Positions 60,770 to 64,000 of a DNA stretch of 64,000 bases are shown in pieces; positions within the stretch are counted from its first letter, which is position 1, and every line of letters begins with the position of its first letter. The stretch comes from Lunularia cruciata. Taxonomy: Eukaryota; Streptophyta; Marchantiopsida; Lunulariales; Lunulariaceae. The translations under genes were made by a program, and so were the position numbers. Under the pieces are notes generated by a model. It did not search any database and had not been told where the DNA came from. It was given only the letters and a program-made list of their open reading frames with translations. The stretch covers positions 65,787,001 to 65,851,000 of the forward strand of contig OX419758.1 of the NCBI GenBank assembly GCA_948567375.1. Reading direction: 5' to 3'.

Positions 60770-61990
60770 CGATTGGGGTATGCCTTTCAAGATTGAGTTA
60801 TTGCCAAGAAGTACTCCAATGAGTAGACCAATCTATCGGCTCTCACCAATGGAGTTGAACAAGCTTCAAACAACATTGACAAAGTTGTTAGAGAAGGATT
60901 TCATATGACATAGTACATCTATTTGGGGAGCATTGATATTATTTGTGCCAAAGAAGGATGGATGACTTTGCTTTTGTATTGAATATCATGGTCTCAACAA
61001 AAAATAATGAAGAATGCATATCCCTTGCCTCCAATTGATGACTTGCTTAATCAATTGAGCAAAAAACTTCTCCAAATCGCTATTTGTAAATTCCCATTGA
61101 TAGAGAAGATGTGAAAAAAACTACCTTTTGCACAAGGTATGGGTATTGAGTGGAGAGTTTTTCCTTTTTGGCTCACTAATGCTCCAACAATCTCAATGAA
61201 TCATATGCATTGGGTGTTGGATGGGCTATTGGACTGGTACATGGTGGTATTCTTGGGTGATACTTTAATCTATAGCAAGATAGAGGTCAAAGATGCAAAT
61301 CACGTGTGAGAAGTCCTAAGATGACCAAGTAGTGGAAGTTTTAAGTCAAAGTATGCCTTTTAGTAAAAGGAAGTTACCATCTTGGGTCACAAGATCTCAT
61401 TGGAGGGGATCAATATAGAAGAGGAGAAAATCAAGGCCATTATTGATTGGCTTATTCTCGAGGATGCTATAGAAGTACAAGCATTTATTGGATTGGTGAG
61501 TTTTATCGACAATTCATTTACTATTATGCTTATGTGGCCACACCATTGACCGACCTCTTGGAGAAGAACTTGAGTTTTCAGTGGACCAGCAAGCATGGAG
61601 AAGCAAACCAAAAGCTGAAATTAAAAATGTGGTGTCTTCAAGACCCATTCTTCAACCATATGATCCTCAACTACCTTTGTGTGATTGATCTCAATGCTTT
61701 TAACTTTGCAATTGGAGATGTGTTGCAATGAGAATTCCCAGATGGATTACACCCCATTGCCCTTGTGTCTTGCCAACTAAACATTGCAAAAAGGAATTAC
61801 TCTACTCAAGATTAGGAACAACTAGCAATGGTATATGCCACCAAGGCATGGAGGCATTGTCTCTTGGGGAAATAAGTAATCATACAAACCAATCACAAAC
61901 CCTTGTTGCATACATTACATTTGGAACACGTGAAGAGTTGACATTATCATTAGGAGGAAAAACTATAGTTGTTTGACCTCAAACTTGAGT
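60770..61990 (+). pseudogene. gypsy-2 reverse transcriptase and RNase H region
   Basis: Broken frames give STPMSRPIYRLSPMELNKLQ (60,812), a WGALILFVPKKDG block (60,927), a KNAYPLPPIDDLL-like block (61,012) and IGLVSFIDNSFTIM-like text (61,490). RNase H follows: YLCVIDLNAFNFAIGDVLQ (61,675), then QLAMVYATKAWRHCLLG (61,820) and FHVIPDALS (62,007). The YxDD box is lost or shifted near 61,250 (VVFLGDTLIYSK). Confidence 0.75.
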
Positions 61991-62029
61991 ACAAACCTAA
62001 TAGGTTCCATGTCATCCCCGATGCCCTAT

Positions 62030-63330
62030 CATGACAACCCGATTTGGAGTCTCTTCCTCTCATCACAAAGGCAATTATGATAGTGTCAATTGACTATGAG
62101 GTCCAATTGAGTTTAGGACCATTTTACAACAAGATCCATTCTTTTAGATGGTACAAGGCCATCTTGCTACACATGATAAGAAATAAAACATCTTCTCTTT
62201 CAAACAAGGCCTTCTATTGTGGGAAAACTTGGATCTATGTTCCAACCGAGGATGATCTATGACTTGTGCATCTTCAAGAAGCCTATGCCTTACCAATTGT
62301 TGGTCACATGAGTATGGACAAGACCTTGGGTACCCTATGACACCCTTGGTGGTGGCCTAACATAGAATGAGATGTTTGAGAGTTTGTTTGATCTTGTGAG
62401 AGCTGCCAATACAACAAGGCCAACAACCAAATACTGAGTAGACTCCTTCAACCACTTCATTTCCCATTTTCTCAATGGGAACACATGAGCTTAGATCTTA
62501 TCACATCGTTGCTCAAAATAAAGCAAGGTCACATAACAATCATGGTATTTGTGCATAAGTTTAGTAAGCAAATCAAATTTTGATATAATGAATGCTCTAA
62601 CATTGGCCTAGATATACTTTGACCATATCTTCAAGCATCATGAGATGCCTTGTGTACTTATCTCCAATTGTGCCATTGTTTCACTAGAAAATTTTGGCAA
62701 GCAATCTTCTAGATCTTGACACCAAGCTTGCTTTGTCCATAGCCTATCATCCTTGAACTGATAGAAAACTGAACATGAAAATTGCACCTTGGAGGATATG
62801 CTTTGTGCCTTTGTCAACATTCACTATACCAATTGGGATGAGTGTCTTGCAATTGCTAAATTTGCCTACAATAATTCCAAACATGCAACCACCAAATTCT
62901 CTCTTCTTCCTTAATTTGGCCAAGACCCACTTGTTTTAGATTCCCTTTTTACTCTGCTTCCATCTCATATCTCTCATACTTCTACCTTCTTGACCACCAT
63001 ATCCCAATCCTACAGCAAGCCAAATCTCATCTCCTTGTTACTCAAAATTGCCAAAAACAATATATGGACCAACATCATCATGATCTTGCTTTTCAACTTG
63101 GTGATAAGGTCATGCTTTCTTTCCTTAATGCTTTCATGCTTTCAACTCTCCCACTTGATACACAACTCCATAAACTTGCTCCTAATTGGATAGGTCTATT
63201 TGATGTCATGCAAATCATTTCTCCTATTGCTTATTGACTTACCTTGCCTTGTCATATGCACATCCATCTTGTCTTTCATATTTCCTAGTTGAAACCCGTT
63301 GTTCCTAATCCATCTTCCTTTTCCTCTTGT
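62030..63330 (+). pseudogene. gypsy-2 integrase region
   Basis: A zinc-binding part with GHMSMDKT and CESCQYNKA (62,300-62,420), then FSQWEHMSLDLITSL (62,470), and a C-terminal part in several frames: QDPLVLDSLFTLLPSH, QLGDKVMLSFLNAF (63,096), APNWIGLFDVM (63,180) and LKPVVPN (63,290). Order and spacing are normal, but frames are broken throughout. Confidence 0.75.
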
Positions 63331-63557
63331 ATCCAACCTCCTCCTCCTCCTCCACACATCCATATCAATGAACATGAGGAGTATGAGGTTAATTGTATTC
63401 TTTCATGTCACCACATTCAGTGAGGCTGCCAACAACATATAGAGTACAAATTCCTATAGAAAGGGTCACTTAGGAGCTCCTTTCTTATCTCCAAAATGCA
63501 CAAACGGCCATCTAAGAGTTTGAAGCTTCAATGGCAACAAGAACATCACCAACTAGC
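63331..63557 (+). pseudogene. gypsy-2 chromodomain remnant
   Basis: After a proline-rich linker (PPPPPPHIHINEHEEYEV, 63,340-63,395) a degraded chromodomain can be followed to LQNAQTAI, a stop and EFEASMAT (63,490-63,535), the usual end of the fold. This places the element among the chromoviruses, whose chromodomain directs integration to marked chromatin. Frameshifts and stops make it non-functional. Confidence 0.65.
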
Positions 63558-63569
63558 AATAAGGGAATA

Positions 63570-63948
63570 TGTAAAAGACCAAGACCGAGGAGAGAAATAA
63601 GAGAATGGAAACATTGGGACACTTGAATGAGGGAAAACTCCGAATGCCTAACATGAGCTTTGGCTTTGGTATTTATAGATAGCATACAAGGCCCTTGAGA
63701 AGCTTCTCAAGAAGCTTCCTGAGCCTTTTTTTAGAGTGCAAGGCAAAATAACCAAGAAGCTTCTCAAGAAGCTTCCTTCTAAAAGCCGCCTACTTGGCAT
63801 GCAAGCTAAGCTAGTTGGAAACTTCTAGAAGCTACTTAATTGAGGTGCAGCTAAGCTAGCCGGGAAGCTTCCCAAGAAGCTTCTTAGATACTTCCAAAAT
63901 ATTCTAGGCTAATTTGTCTTATTTGCTAGTTTGTCAACCCTATTGTCA
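63570..63948 (-). repeat. Inverted LTR of the gypsy-2 family
   Basis: The reverse complement matches 57,665-58,166 from end to end (TGACAATAGGG start, ctataaatacc TATA region, cttggtcttttaca end), 379 bp after deletions. Homology stops exactly at the LTR end at 63,570, beside the purine tract of gypsy-2. No matching pentamers flank it (gaata and tgcca), so it is not a simple solo insertion. The minus orientation is opposite to what a 3' LTR of gypsy-2 would have. Confidence 0.78.
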
Positions 63949-64000
63949 TGCCATTTGTAGTTCTGCATCTAGCTGCTCGGACACTGAAGCTCCAATGATA

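Larger units (their letters stand above)
58167..63569 (+). mobile_element. Ty3/gypsy chromovirus gypsy-2 internal region (degraded)
   Basis: Plus-strand gag, protease, RT, RNase H, integrase and a degraded chromodomain follow the 5' LTR in order. The internal region ends in a purine run (aataagggaa, 63,558-63,567), expected next to a 3' LTR. However, the LTR found there is inverted. The element is more degraded than gypsy-1 and carries a non-coding insertion at about 59,330-59,970. Confidence 0.82.

Overview
The window is nuclear DNA of a land plant. It has interrupted plant genes with GT-AG introns (allantoinase and a plastid FKBP20-2 immunophilin), plant-type B3 and LRR pseudogenes, Ty3/gypsy chromovirus remains with initiator-Met-tRNA primer sites, and a short TTTAGGG tract. 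The introns are short (about 100-1050 nt), which argues against a conifer. The locus is AT-rich and dominated by decayed repeats. The Penelope-like element (PLE) has its GIY-YIG nuclease at the N-terminal side, an organisation published for algae, spike mosses, slime molds and invertebrates. That makes a non-seed plant (bryophyte, lycophyte or fern) my best guess, but the species cannot be fixed from this sequence.

Layout. 0-11 kb: a head-to-tail array of PLE sequence. It holds one long degraded copy (about 4.1-6.9 kb), two 5'-truncated copies (3.1 and 8.96 kb) and several copies of a terminal/UTR module that ends in AT microsatellite. A B3-domain pseudogene fragment is embedded near 0.9-2.7 kb. 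11-23.4 kb: a small C2-domain gene (12.57-13.19 kb, minus) whose 5' part and upstream flank have been copied twice more (18.1-18.8 and 20.85-22.56 kb). Between the copies lies an R2-like LINE remnant (15.7-18.06 kb) carrying a gypsy solo LTR. Minisatellites and dispersed repeats fill the rest. 23.4-26.04 kb: an AT-rich non-coding repeat, whose inverted sister occupies 48.77-57.66 kb. 26.1-34.2 kb: a second B3 fragment, dispersed repeats, an (AT)n(CT)n compound microsatellite and a strong hairpin at 33.0 kb. 34.2-45.4 kb: the genic island, all on the minus strand, with an LRR pseudogene, an intact 15-exon allantoinase gene with a tandemly duplicated first exon, and FKBP20-2. 45.4-64 kb: AT-rich DNA with two nested chromoviruses. 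Gypsy-1 (49,111-55,184, minus) has a recognisable empty site elsewhere in the window. Gypsy-2 (57,665 to at least 63,569, plus) starts with an LTR carrying a heat-shock-element-like motif and a TATA box, and ends against an LTR in the wrong (inverted) orientation.

The genes are not an operon or pathway. Allantoinase belongs to ureide/purine catabolism, FKBP20-2 to the thylakoid lumen, and the C2 protein has no assigned role. What ties the region together is repeat biology: nested insertion, tandem growth of the PLE and segmental copying of gene fragments. All similarity statements come from reading the sequence by eye; no alignment or database search was run.
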